64,000 bases of DNA from Nonomuraea candida. Its GTDB lineage: Bacteria > Actinomycetota > Actinomycetes > Streptosporangiales > Streptosporangiaceae. Location: NCBI RefSeq assembly GCF_000725485.1, contig NZ_JOAG01000032.1, positions 62,001-126,000 of the forward strand, given 5' to 3'. The position numbers were made by a program, and so were the translations under genes. Positions 26,144 through 35,454 of this stretch are shown one piece after another. Numbering within the stretch: the first letter of the stretch is position 1; the number at the start of each line of letters is the position of its first letter. The notes beneath the pieces are model-generated. The model was given only the letters and a program-made list of their open reading frames with translations, made no database searches and was not told the origin of the DNA.

Positions 26144-29092
26144 TTGCCCATCGATGCAAGACTGGAAACAGTGACTTCCTCCGCATCCTCCCCACAACAG
26201 GCAGGTCCACTCCTCCACCACCTGCTTGGCGTTCCCGCACGTCATGAGCGTGTCACCCATGTGGAGCATGTTCCAGCACGTCAGGCGGGTCAAGTCCGTT
26301 GGCCCAAATGGACGCCTGAAGTCCTTGTTACGCGCTTGGCGAACCGCGGGGTGACAGGACTCTGGCCCCACCAGTACGAAGCCGCGGACCTGGCCCACCG
26401 TGGCCGAAACGTGATCATCTCCACGGGCACGGCGTCCGGGAAGTCGCTGGCGTACCTCACGCCGGCGATCGCCTCCTGTCTCGACGGCGGCACGATCCTT
26501 TACCTGACGCCGACCAAGGCTCTGGCCGCCGACCAGCTCCGCAGCCTGCGCGAGCTGCGCATCACCCAGGTGCGCGCGGCCTGCTTCGACGGCGACACCC
26601 CCTTCGAGGAGCGCGCCTGGGTCCGCCGGCACGCCAACTATGTGCTGACAAACCCGGACATGCTCCACCGCAGCATCCTCCCTCGTCACGCTCAGTGGTC
26701 GTCGTTCTTCCGCCGGCTGCGCCTGGTCATCGTGGACGAGTGCCACGGCTACCGCGGCGTGTTCGGCTCGCACGTCGCCCAGATCCTGCGCCGCCTGCGC
26801 CGTGCCTGCGCCCGTTACAGCGCGCACCCCACGTTCCTGCTCGCCTCGGCGACGGCAAGTGAGCCGGGGGTGTTCGCGACGAGGCTGACGGGGCTTGAGA
26901 TGGACGAGGTGACGGTGGACGCCTCGCCCAAGGGCTCCACCACCATCGCGCTGTGGGAGCCGCCCCTGACGGAGCTCCGGGGCGAGGGAGGCGCTCCCGT
27001 GCGCCGGACGGCGACGGCCGAGGCCGCGGACCTCCTGGCGGATCTGGTGCTCGCGGACGTACGCACGCTCGCCTTCGTACGTTCCCGCCGAGGCGCCGAG
27101 ACGGTCGCCCTGTCCGCCCGCGCCAAACTGGCCGACGTAGCCTTCTCGATCTCCGCCCCTTTCCCGCCCCACCACCCGAGCCCGCAAACCACCACGCAGG
27201 CTCCGAAGCACTACGAAGGCCCCGCCACCGGCGAACCGGCCACCTCCAGCGCGCCCACCACCCAAACCCCAGCCCAGAACGAACCCACCACCCCACCCAA
27301 AGCCCCCGCACAACCCCTCACCCGGAACGAAGCCGCCGCAACCGGCAAACCCGCCCCACAGACGACCACTCAGAACGAAGCCGCCACCGCTGGCGAAACC
27401 ACCCCACCAGCAACCGCCCGGAACGAAGCCGCCACCATCGGCCAAACACCCCCTGGAACAACCGCCCAGAACGAAGCCGCCACCACCACCAGAGAAACCG
27501 CCGCACAGGCCGCCATCCACCACGAAGTCGTCACCAGCGCGAACGAGGCCGCCGCTCAAGCACCGTCGCCCGCCCGGAGCGAAACGACCTTCACGCGCGA
27601 GAGCGCCGCACAAACCCGGGCTCGCGACGGCCTCGCCACCACGCCCTCAACACCACCTACGGCACATCCAGGACAAACCACACCGGCAGAATCGGCAGCT
27701 CCCGAGGCCCCGGCCTCGGCCCTCACGTGGGCGCTCCCGGAGCCTCCCGACTCAGACCTCGCCGATCTTCCGAACAAGATCGCCGCCTACCGGGCGGGCT
27801 ACCTCGCCGAGGACCGCAGACTCCTCGAAAAGGCACTCCGCGCCGGCACCATCATGGGCCTGGCCACCACGAACGCCCTCGAGCTCGGCGTCGACGTCTC
27901 CGGTCTGGACGCCGTGCTGATCGCGGGCTGGCCCGGCACCCGAGCCTCGCTGTGGCAGCAGGCCGGCCGGGCGGGCCGCGACGGCCAGGACGCCCTCGCC
28001 GTACTGATCGCCAGGGACGACCCGCTGGACACCTACCTCGTCCACCATCCGGAGGCCCTGTTCGGCAGGCCCGTGGAGGCGATCGTCCTCGACCCGGACA
28101 ACCCGTACGTCCTGGGGCCCCACCTCTGCGCCGCGGCGGCCGAGATCCCGCTGACCGAGGAAGATCTGCCGATCTTCGGCCCCACCACGCCGAAGGTCCT
28201 GGCGGACCTGGTCGCCCAGAACCTGCTCAGAAAGCGTCCGGCGGGCTGGTTCTGGACCAGGCGCGAGCGCGCCACCGATCTCGCCGACATCCGGGGCGGC
28301 GGGGGCAACCCGATCCAGGTCGTGGAGGCGTCCACGGGCCGTCTCCTGGGCAGCGTGGACGAGCCCTCGGCGCACACCACCGTCCACACCGGCGCGATCT
28401 ACCTCCACCAGGGCGAAACCTTCCTGGTTGAGCTCCTGGACCTGGAAGCCGGGGTGGCCCTGGTCTCAAGCGCCAATCCGGACTACACGACGTTCGCCCG
28501 GGACATCACCGACATCTCCGTCCTCTCCACCGAACGCTCCCAGTCCTTCGGCCCCGGCACGCTGCACTTCGGCGAGGTCGAAGTGACCCGCCAGGTCGTC
28601 TCCTACCTCAAACGCCGCCTCCAGTCAGGCGAAATGCTCGGCGACGAGCCCTTGGAGCTGCCGCCCCGCACCCTTCGCACCCGCGCGGTCTGGTGGACGC
28701 TGCCCGCCTCGTCCGTCGCCCCGCTCGCCGAGGCCGGCATCGACCTGGGCGGCGCGGCCCACGCCGCCGAGCACGCCGCCATCGGCCTGCTCCCGCTGTT
28801 CGCCACCTGCGACCGCTGGGACATCGGCGGCGTCTCCACGGAACTGCACGCCGACACGGGTCTGCTCACCGTCTTCGTGTACGACGGCCACGAGGGCGGC
28901 GCCGGCTTCGCCGAACGCGGCTACGCCCGGGCCACGGACTGGCTGACGGCCACCCGCGAGGCGATCCTGTCCTGCGAGTGCGAACGAGGCTGCCCTTCCT
29001 GCATCCAGTCCCCCAAGTGCGGCAACGGCAACGAACCCCTGGACAAGCGCGGCGCCATCCACCTCCTCAACACCCTCCTGTCCCCGCAATAG
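26144..29092 (+). CDS. DECH-box DNA helicase with DUF1998/MZB domain (MrfA/YprA-like), low-complexity insert
   Basis: A 982-residue superfamily-2 helicase. RecA1 has Walker A TGTASGKS (94-101), DECH (198-201) and LLASATA. RecA2 has LATTNALELGVDVSGLDAVLIAG and QQAGRAGRDG. The C-terminal MZB/DUF1998 region carries a four-Cys zinc cluster CECERGCPSCIQSPKCG. The family includes MrfA, a mitomycin-repair helicase. Residues ~338-526 are a Thr/Ala/Pro/Glu/Asn-rich low-complexity block inserted between RecA1 and RecA2 conserved motifs; relatives go almost directly between these points. The frame stays open across it. It is divergent from bldG, as in Streptomyces. Confidence 0.9.
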   Translation: MPIDARLETVTSSASSPQQAGPLLHHLLGVPARHERVTHVEHVPARQAGQVRWPKWTPEVLVTRLANRGVTGLWPHQYEAADLAHRGRNVIISTGTASGKSLAYLTPAIASCLDGGTILYLTPTKALAADQLRSLRELRITQVRAACFDGDTPFEERAWVRRHANYVLTNPDMLHRSILPRHAQWSSFFRRLRLVIVDECHGYRGVFGSHVAQILRRLRRACARYSAHPTFLLASATASEPGVFATRLTGLEMDEVTVDASPKGSTTIALWEPPLTELRGEGGAPVRRTATAEAADLLADLVLADVRTLAFVRSRRGAETVALSARAKLADVAFSISAPFPPHHPSPQTTTQAPKHYEGPATGEPATSSAPTTQTPAQNEPTTPPKAPAQPLTRNEAAATGKPAPQTTTQNEAATAGETTPPATARNEAATIGQTPPGTTAQNEAATTTRETAAQAAIHHEVVTSANEAAAQAPSPARSETTFTRESAAQTRARDGLATTPSTPPTAHPGQTTPAESAAPEAPASALTWALPEPPDSDLADLPNKIAAYRAGYLAEDRRLLEKALRAGTIMGLATTNALELGVDVSGLDAVLIAGWPGTRASLWQQAGRAGRDGQDALAVLIARDDPLDTYLVHHPEALFGRPVEAIVLDPDNPYVLGPHLCAAAAEIPLTEEDLPIFGPTTPKVLADLVAQNLLRKRPAGWFWTRRERATDLADIRGGGGNPIQVVEASTGRLLGSVDEPSAHTTVHTGAIYLHQGETFLVELLDLEAGVALVSSANPDYTTFARDITDISVLSTERSQSFGPGTLHFGEVEVTRQVVSYLKRRLQSGEMLGDEPLELPPRTLRTRAVWWTLPASSVAPLAEAGIDLGGAAHAAEHAAIGLLPLFATCDRWDIGGVSTELHADTGLLTVFVYDGHEGGAGFAERGYARATDWLTATREAILSCECERGCPSCIQSPKCGNGNEPLDKRGAIHLLNTLLSPQ
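27157..27722 (+). repeat. Degenerate C-rich repeats inside the helicase gene
   Basis: About 565 nt, nearly devoid of G in places, built from degenerate copies of a unit encoding (Q/R)NEAAT followed by Thr/Pro/Ala residues; the cleanest copies lie at 27320-27500. It encodes the helicase's inserted linker, and its composition differs sharply from flanking codons. Confidence 0.75.
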
Positions 29093-29122
29093 ACAAAGCC
29101 GGCGGCGGCGACCGAGCCAGCA

Positions 29123-29284
29123 GCATTGCCCAACCCAACGGCATTGCCCAACCCGACGGCATTGCCCAACCCAACGGCATTGCCCGACCCGACGACGTTG
29201 CCCGACCCGACGACGTTGCCCGACCCGACGACGTTGCCCGACCCGACGACGTTGCCCGACCCGACGACGTTGCCCGACCCGGCC
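29123..29284 (+). repeat. 18-nt tandem repeat, nine copies
   Basis: Nine head-to-tail copies of an 18-nt unit. The first three read GCATTGCCCAACCCAACG with one changing base; the fourth is a hybrid; five then read ACGTTGCCCGACCCGACG, the last diverging. It begins 30 nt after the helicase stop. The gradient suggests stepwise duplication. Not CRISPR: there are no spacers. Confidence 0.9.
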
Positions 29285-29786
29285 CAGCCGACGACATTTC
29301 CCAGCCGACGGCATTGCCCAGCGGCCCGGTGAACTCTCCCGAGAGCCCATGGGGCTTCAAGGGCATGTCTTGACCGGATTGGGCTCGAACACCGGTGAAC
29401 CCTACCGACAGCCCATGAGCCCCCACTCGGGCCTAGAACCCGAACGCAACAAAAGCACTTTGCCCACCAAAGAGAGCACTTACCTGCTACCAGCGAAGAA
29501 CTACCCGGCACACCCACGCCACAGAAATTTCCGCTCTCAGTACGTGACAGGAGCCGATTACCTGGCCAAAGAATGCTTTGACCACCACGCGCAGAAGAAC
29601 TGTATAAGCCTTCTGCGCACCACCGGCCTGTCCCCTCGGTAAGGCGACAGCGCCATCCGTCTGCAGCGCGACAGCCCGCTTCACGGCAACGACACCACCG
29701 TCACAAGACAGCCACCCCGCTCCTTTCCTGAGCGACAACGCCCCCGTTACAAGACGGCGACCCCGCCTCCTTCCAGAGCGACAGCG
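29285..29786. other. Gene-free stretch after the 18-nt repeats
   Basis: About 500 nt with no supported gene. Weak relics of short GC-rich repeats (GCGACAGCGCC-like, GCGACAACGCC-like) occur at 29640-29790, next to the 3' end of the FnIII gene. Confidence 0.4.
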
Positions 29787-32513
29787 CTACTCGTCCACAG
29801 GACGATGACCGGCACCGCTCTCGTCGTTCTCCTTGCCTGCACCGTCACGACCGCCGTGGCCATGGCGATCCCCGTGACCGTAGGCGTCGTCGTAACCGGG
29901 AGCGTGGCGGTCACCTTGGGCGTGGCGGTCACCTTGGGCATTGTCGTCATCGTCAGGAGCCCAGAAGTCGGTTGCTCCAGGTTGGGGGCGTTCCCAGAAC
30001 CCGCTGTCCTCCATCGACCGCGGCGACGGCGGCAGATAGTCGTCCCACCGCTCCTCCAGGCGTACGGCGGGTGTGACCCTTGGAACTGCATGCCCGGGAA
30101 CATCCGTGACCGCCGAGCTCGGCAGCGCGATGTGAACCGGCCCGGGAGGTGCGCCCTGCGCCTCCCGGCCTTCCCGTCCCCCTCGTAAGCCGTCCGCCTG
30201 GTCACCGCGCGGAGGCCCCGGCAGTCCCTCCGGCGCGGGCGACGACGGTCCGGCAGCCGGCAACGAATGCCAAGCCCGGGAACGCGATGCCAAGCCGGCA
30301 GCCGATGCCGCATCGGCACGCTCAGGCGCCAGATTCCGACCGCCAGACTCTGAGCCGATCCTCCTGGAGGTCGGTTCCCCCTCCCCGCTGAGCGCCGTCT
30401 CCATCCGCCGCTCAGTCCTCCCCCGGCCATCGAGCCCGAGTCCCGTCTCCCCCTGAGACGGGTCTCGGCCATCGAACGCCGACCCCATCTCACGATCAGG
30501 CCGCCCCGGGCTCTGAAGCCCGGACCTCGCCTCTCCCCACTCGGACCGTCCGCCACCATCGAGCGCCGGCCCCCTCACACCATCAGGCCGCCCTCCGCCG
30601 CCAAGCCCGGAGCTCGCCTCCTCCCGCTCAGAACGCCCTCGGCCATCGAGCGCCGGCCCTGTCGCACGATCAGGCCGTCGCCGTCCCGCAAGCTCGGAAC
30701 CCGCCTCTCTCCGCTCGGACCGTCCTGGGCCGTCGTGGGTGAGGTCCGGCTCTCGGCCGGGTTGGGCAGGTTCGCCAGGCAGTGCTGGACCGAGTGCCCG
30801 GCCGGGCCGCCGCTCCCGATCGTCGTGGGAAGGTGACGGATCCGGTTGGTGGTACGGCCGGCGGCCCGAGTGCCGGGATGGCCGCTCTGGCGGAGACTTG
30901 GGGTGATCGGATTGACCGGGCTGGGCGGGGGCTCGGGTCTTGGCTACGGCCAGGATGACAGCGGGTCGGCGTACGACTGCCGGAGTCTGCGAGGTGGTGC
31001 CGTCCACCGGCTTGACCTGTGCCCCGTGGGTGGTCTTCAGGTTCTGTGCGCCGGCCGGTGTACCCGTGTCGGGGGAGGACGAGGTCGCGGGGGCAGGGCC
31101 TCCTGACTCGGGGGCGAGCGAGCGGCGTCGGGCCCAGGCGCCGGCGTGCGCGCCGAGCAGCAACAACAGGATGCCTCCCGCGACGTAGAGGCCGTACTGG
31201 CCGAGGTTGCCGATCGGTGACTCGTTCGACTGGGCCTTCACCCCGTCGCTGCGCACCGGAGCCGAATCGGCGCCTTCCTTCGCGTCCGCCGGAACCAGGT
31301 CCTGGTTCTCGCCCTGCTCATCAGCGCTGGGAATCGGAAGGTTGCCGCTGGGATCGGCGTCGGGTATGTCCGGGAGTTTCGTGGTGGCCGGCCGGCTCGT
31401 GGCCGGTTTGCGCTTGGTCGGCTTGCTCGAAGGGACGGCCTGCTTCTTGGCGGGCAAGGTCGGCAGCGCTTGGACGCCCCTGGTGTCCTGGTTCTTCGGT
31501 GCCTGCTCGCTTTCGGTCGCCTGCTTCCTGGTCGGCTGGGCCGGAGGCGCGGCGGGGAAGGAGATGTACGCGGGCGCCGAATCGTCCGATCCGAGCGATC
31601 CGCCATCCCCATCGCCCCTGAACGCCCTGACCGTGAACCCCACCTTCTGCCCCGTCGCCTTGGCCGGCACGGCGAGCACCGCCTTGCATGACGAGCCGGC
31701 GCACGCGCCGTCGGCCGGCAGCCTCCCGACCACTCCGGACTGGGTGTTGGAGACCTCGTACGACTGAAGGTCCGGCTCCGATCCCTTGCTCCAGGTCACG
31801 ACGACCTTGGTGGTGCCCTGTCTGCTCGCGTTCACGTTCCCCGGCGCCTGTGCCGGCCGGCGCAGCTTGAAGGTGCTGCTCGCGTACCTGGTGCCGGTGA
31901 TCTCTCCCTTGAGGGTGACGGTGAAGGTTCCGTTGGAGGCGTCGCCCGCGTCGAACGTGCCGGAGATCGTCTCGTTCGCCCCTCCCCCGGCGACCTTCTG
32001 GCTGGGCGTGGCGGGGCCTTCGACGTACAGGCCCATCTTGAGTTGCATCAGTCCCGTACGCGCGGAGATCACGACGGACGAACCTGAAACCACCTGGCCG
32101 TCGGCGGGCGAGGTGATCTGCCCGGAGGAGTTCGTCCCTTGCGAGGACGATCCGGCCCGGCCGGCGGACCTGGCCGTCCACAGAGCGGGGATCCCTCCTG
32201 AGGAGTTCGCCATCCACAGGGAGGTGGCCCCGCCCGAGGAGTTCGCCGTCCCCAGGGTGGCGGTCGCGTTTGAGGACCTGGCCGTCCACGGGGAGGTGGT
32301 TCCGGCTGAGGAATCCGTTCGCCGGGGCCATCCGGGGTGGCTCGAATAGAGTCCGGAGTGACCGGTCTGCGACACGAGCTGGGGCTGGGCTGTGTAGTCG
32401 GTTTGTCCCGCCGTCACGGCTGCCTGTGCGGTACCGCCAAGGGCGATGGGCACGGTCAGGATCATTCCCGCGGCTACGACTCTGCCGACTACCGTCACGA
32501 CGCTTCCCTCCAT
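29787..32513 (-). CDS. Secreted/membrane FnIII protein with repetitive cytoplasmic tail, tad-locus associated
   Basis: A 908-residue protein. Residues 10-31 are a signal peptide (GMILTVPIALGGTAQAA). Short repeats built on WTARSS and ANSSGG occupy about 76-118. A bacterial Ig/FnIII-like region spans about 135-320 (GNVNASRQGTTKVVVTWSKG, SYEVSNTQSG). A Pro/Lys-rich linker follows, one membrane helix at 440-460 (GLYVAGGILLLLLGAHAGAW), and a 450-residue charged tail. The tail has at least four copies of a ~26-residue motif (GRSERREAGSELAGRRRPDR-like). It lies downstream of the TadE-like gene. In actinomycetes a FnIII protein beside this locus is common (from memory), so a surface or pilus-anchoring role is possible. 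Confidence 0.75.
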   Translation of the reverse strand: MEGSVVTVVGRVVAAGMILTVPIALGGTAQAAVTAGQTDYTAQPQLVSQTGHSGLYSSHPGWPRRTDSSAGTTSPWTARSSNATATLGTANSSGGATSLWMANSSGGIPALWTARSAGRAGSSSQGTNSSGQITSPADGQVVSGSSVVISARTGLMQLKMGLYVEGPATPSQKVAGGGANETISGTFDAGDASNGTFTVTLKGEITGTRYASSTFKLRRPAQAPGNVNASRQGTTKVVVTWSKGSEPDLQSYEVSNTQSGVVGRLPADGACAGSSCKAVLAVPAKATGQKVGFTVRAFRGDGDGGSLGSDDSAPAYISFPAAPPAQPTRKQATESEQAPKNQDTRGVQALPTLPAKKQAVPSSKPTKRKPATSRPATTKLPDIPDADPSGNLPIPSADEQGENQDLVPADAKEGADSAPVRSDGVKAQSNESPIGNLGQYGLYVAGGILLLLLGAHAGAWARRRSLAPESGGPAPATSSSPDTGTPAGAQNLKTTHGAQVKPVDGTTSQTPAVVRRPAVILAVAKTRAPAQPGQSDHPKSPPERPSRHSGRRPYHQPDPSPSHDDRERRPGRALGPALPGEPAQPGREPDLTHDGPGRSERREAGSELAGRRRPDRATGPALDGRGRSEREEASSGLGGGGRPDGVRGPALDGGGRSEWGEARSGLQSPGRPDREMGSAFDGRDPSQGETGLGLDGRGRTERRMETALSGEGEPTSRRIGSESGGRNLAPERADAASAAGLASRSRAWHSLPAAGPSSPAPEGLPGPPRGDQADGLRGGREGREAQGAPPGPVHIALPSSAVTDVPGHAVPRVTPAVRLEERWDDYLPPSPRSMEDSGFWERPQPGATDFWAPDDDDNAQGDRHAQGDRHAPGYDDAYGHGDRHGHGGRDGAGKENDESGAGHRPVDE

Positions 32514-32968
32514 CGAGAGCCTCGCGCCGCCTGAGCACCCTCAGGGCGTTCATGCGACGAGCGGAAGTGCAGTACGCCCGGCCGATACGGTCACCGACCG
32601 TCCCCGGACCCGCACCTGGCGACTGTGCTCCTGCTCTCCCAGGCTCCCCGTCACGTACGGCATGGACCGAGGGTAAGCGGAACCTTACGGGAGTCATCCC
32701 ACTCTTGGACACCATGTCTAAGAAGTCGTGACTTGATTGCGACATTGCCCCGCTGGTACCTCAACCGCCCCATATCACTCAATCGTTCAGATGCGCTCTT
32801 TCAACTGCGCTTATCTGGACGCTGTGTACGTCCGTTGTTCGCCCAGTCAGGCGCCTGTGGTGGTCGTTCGTCGCCTTCTTGACTGACGGATCTCTTGTCG
32901 GCGCGGGCGTGCGGATGATCGTGAGGATTGATCGGCGCTTCGGCCTTTGAGTCGTACGGGAGAATGCG
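32514..32968. other. Gene-free stretch
   Basis: About 455 nt between the FnIII gene and the TadE-like gene. It is less GC-rich than its surroundings, as expected for a promoter region for the FnIII gene. No gene on either strand is supported. Confidence 0.4.
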
Positions 32969-33424
32969 TCACGCGGTCGAGCGCATTGCCTTGGTGTCCG
33001 CTGGTGGCGTCGTTGTTCCGATGGGGATGAGCGATCGTCGTTCCGGTGACGACGAGCGGTCATCGTCGAGCGGGATGGTCTCCGCCGGGCCGGCCCGCGA
33101 TCTTCCCCGTACGGTGCGGGAGCCTAATAAGGGCAGCGAGATCGACAGCTCGGTCCAGACGTCGGCGACATCTTCGTTGATCTTGCAGTCGGTCAGCTCG
33201 ACGCCGTTCTCTATGGCCAGCTCGGCGGCCTTGGCGCAGGCGCCTTCCGGGTCTATCAGCGCGAGCCTGGCCGCTGCCAGGGCACCGAGGTCGGCGGCGC
33301 TGTTGACGCGATGACCGGCCACTCGAACGGAGCCCACTGTGGCAAGCGCGGTGGCCACCGCCAGCAACAGGCCCATGAGCGCCACGCCCCACAGGGTGGC
33401 CGAGCCGCGTTCTCTGGGATTGAT
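32969..33424 (-). CDS. TadE-like protein of the helicase/secretion neighbourhood; apparent ATC start
   Basis: A 151-residue pseudopilin-like protein (helicase/secretion neighbourhood TadE-like family). The N-terminus reads INPRERGSATLWGVALMGLL and continues into a hydrophobic helix, with the RGSAT type of prepilin cleavage motif. AADLGALAAARLALI matches the family. There is no ATG, GTG or TTG between the in-frame upstream stop and the RGSAT motif. The only plausible start is ATC at 33424, with AAGGAGG 5 nt before it. The first GTG (33394) and ATG (33385) lie inside the helix. The C-terminal 40 residues are polar and unlike the family. The gene follows TadE and precedes the FnIII gene. Confidence 0.65.
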   Translation of the reverse strand: MNPRERGSATLWGVALMGLLLAVATALATVGSVRVAGHRVNSAADLGALAAARLALIDPEGACAKAAELAIENGVELTDCKINEDVADVWTELSISLPLLGSRTVRGRSRAGPAETIPLDDDRSSSPERRSLIPIGTTTPPADTKAMRSTA

Positions 33425-33532
33425 CGCCGCCTCCTTGGTTCGGTGAAAGGGATGGGGTGTTCGGGCGCCGGCACAGGTCCGAGCGGCGGCGCTCGTTGTG
33501 GTTCGGAGTCCTCAGCGGCTCAGACCAAGTCC

Positions 33533-33755
33533 TGGTCCGATGGGAGGAACGGACGTTGGGGGCGCGGTGACGCGAGAGGAAGCACCCGTCGCCGTCCGGG
33601 ACCTGCCGCACCCTGGCCCGGCGGGAGGAATGAGTGTTCCGGCAGCGACGTGAGGCGAAACCTCCGTCGCTGTCCGGGGACCGCGGCGGTGGGTGATCTT
33701 GGCCCGGCGGGAAGGATGCGTGTTCGGGCGGTGGTGTGCGGGGAGGTGTCGGTCA
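33533..33755. repeat. ~80-nt imperfect tandem repeat, 2.7 copies
   Basis: Copies begin at 33533, 33614 and 33700, each opening with TGGCCCGGCGGGAGGAATG or a variant, at 81 and 86 nt spacing. They fill the gap between the TadE and TadE-like genes. No reading frame is conserved among the copies. Confidence 0.65.
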
Positions 33756-34133
33756 TCGTTCGGTGTCCGCGGTGGCTGAGGCCGATATCTGGACGGCGGG
33801 GAGGGACTGCCCCCAGGAAGGGCGCACTTCTACGGTGATCTGCACTTTGGTGAGCTCCGGGTCGCGGGTGATGGCTACTTGCGCGTTCGGACTGGTGGCG
33901 GTCTTGGCGAATTCGCGGACCTGATCGAGTGATTCGCCTCTGGCCGCCGCCCGGGCGGCCGCACGCGCGGCGTCCACGCATTCGAGTTGCACGCTGACGG
34001 CCTGAATGGCCCACAGGGCGGCTGCCAGTACGACCATGAGGGCGGGCAGCATCACGGCGGTCTCAGCTGTTACCGAGCCCCGTGATGCCGGCCGCCTGGT
34101 GCTCATGGACGTCCGCGCATGGCGGGGCGTCAT
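33753..34133 (-). CDS. TadE-family pseudopilin
   Basis: A 126-residue minor pilin. The cleavage and membrane segment is RGSVTAETAVMLPALMVVLAAALWAI, containing the TadE signature G-xVTAE-A-x-P. The remaining 75 residues form a small extracytoplasmic domain (CVDAARAAARAAARGE, then beta strands). TadE proteins help assemble or anchor Flp pili and are processed by the TadV prepilin peptidase; no peptidase gene is in the window. ATG 34133 overlaps the Flp pilin stop, giving translational coupling. Confidence 0.88.
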   Translation of the reverse strand: MTPRHARTSMSTRRPASRGSVTAETAVMLPALMVVLAAALWAIQAVSVQLECVDAARAAARAAARGESLDQVREFAKTATSPNAQVAITRDPELTKVQITVEVRPSWGQSLPAVQISASATADTER

Positions 34134-34315
34134 TCTGTGGTGGTCTTGAGCGCTCGGTCGATGAGTGCCGTCAGCATTTGCTGGACCTCAGAACTGCTCA
34201 CGACCTTGAAGAGAAGCGCGGCGAAAGCGCAGGCCGCGATGGTGCCGACCGCGTATTCGGCGGTTGACATGCCACGTTGCCGGTTGAGGGCCGCGTAGTG
34301 GAGCCATTTGCTCAT
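34130..34315 (-). CDS. Flp-type pilin (DUF4244)
   Basis: A 61-residue prepilin. The leader MSKWLHYAALNRQRG ends in Gly, followed by MSTAEYAVGTIAACAFAALLFKVV, giving the Flp pattern G/xxxxEY with Glu at +5 of the cleavage and Tyr beside it. The short polar end is typical of actinobacterial Flp pilins. It is the major pilus subunit of the tad system. Its start is at ATG 34315; the frame stays open upstream to 34966, but the extra residues are low-complexity Thr/Pro/Ala and unlike pilins. The stop overlaps the TadE start. Confidence 0.85.
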   Translation of the reverse strand: MSKWLHYAALNRQRGMSTAEYAVGTIAACAFAALLFKVVSSSEVQQMLTALIDRALKTTTE

Positions 34316-35454
34316 GCGAGGTTGACGGATTCGGATTCGCCGGTTGCGCACCGGTCGTGGGCAGGGAATGGGTGACTGCCCATGCAACGGCGTTTGCGGA
34401 TCTTTTTCTTGATGTTCCCGGCTGTGGCTCGGGCTCAAGCTGGTGGGGACGGCGATGGGAGTGGCGGCGATGGGAAGAGCGGCGGCGGTGGGCGGCTTGT
34501 GAGCGCTTCCAATGGTTGCGCTTTCGTAGGTGCTTCTGCTCGTTGCAACTTGGCGGGTGTTGTGGATACGAATGGGCTCAGCTTTGGGCTTGTTGCGGGT
34601 GGCTTGGAGTCTTGTGGTGACGTGAGTGGCTTTGCGGGTGGCCACTCGGTCGATCGGCTTGGGCTGGGCGAGTGCGGCCGAGGCGGGGGCCGGTGGGATC
34701 TTTACGGTTGGCTTGGCTGCTCGGGTCAATGCTGTGGCGGCATCGGTGGGGTGAGCGATTTCGATGGTGCTGCTGACTGTGAGGGCGGTCGCGGGGACGC
34801 CGGTCGGACTCCTGATGAGTCGGCTTCCCGGTTGCTCGGTTGATTGGGCGCTGCCGCCTACGTGCCTGGTCGATGTGGTGCGGTCTGCATACCTGGTTGA
34901 TGTGATGCCGACGGCAGGTGTTGGAGTGGCTTTGATGTCGTCTGGCATGGTGGCGGGACTGGGCATCTGGCCTCCAGAGGTTGGCGCCGGGATCTTGGCC
35001 GGCGGGAGTTCAAGGGTCGCCGAAGCGGGGTGGGGGCCGGAGGGCCGAATCGCGTTCTGTGGATAACTGCGACAGGGAGTGGCGCGTTGTGGATGGCGCG
35101 AAATGGCCGGCTGGTCGTTGATCTTCAGACGATGGCTGATTTCGCGTTATGGAGACACTTCGCACGATGGATGCATTCGGATGGTGATTACGCTTTGAGT
35201 GGTGGATAAGCTTCGGACCCGGACGCACTTCGCGCGATGGACGCATTTCACGCGATGGATGCACCTCTGACTGGTTGATGCTTTCGGATGGTAGATGCAT
35301 TCTGGAGGGCTGCTGTACCTCAGATGGCTGCTGATTTACCGGGTGTTCTGTGACTCGGTACGAGATGCGTGGTGTGTTGCGGTGTGATGAGTGCGGTGGC
35401 GGGACTTCCAGATGGAGGGCGGGCCGTGCCTCGGTGTCGTCGACCGGGGCGCGG
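34316..35454. other. Gene-free, G/T-rich stretch inside the tad locus
   Basis: About 1.1 kb separates TadC from the pilin, unusual in a compact tad operon. The plus strand is G/T-rich. From about 35090 to 35340 it holds scattered degenerate copies of a motif like TTCGCGCGATGGATGCA. Open frames here have no family similarity. It probably contains the pilin promoter; any further function is unseen. Confidence 0.5.

Noticed and set aside
26727..27311. Minus-strand frames of up to 495 codons inside the helicase gene
   Set aside because: They are Gly/Trp/Arg-rich complements of the low-complexity block without any domain.
29123..29284. CRISPR-like array
   Set aside because: The repeats are directly adjacent with no unique spacers and no cas genes are present.
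34316..34966. In-frame upstream extension of the Flp pilin to 277 residues
   Set aside because: The extension is Thr/Pro/Ala low-complexity without a leader or family similarity; a good pilin start exists at 34315.
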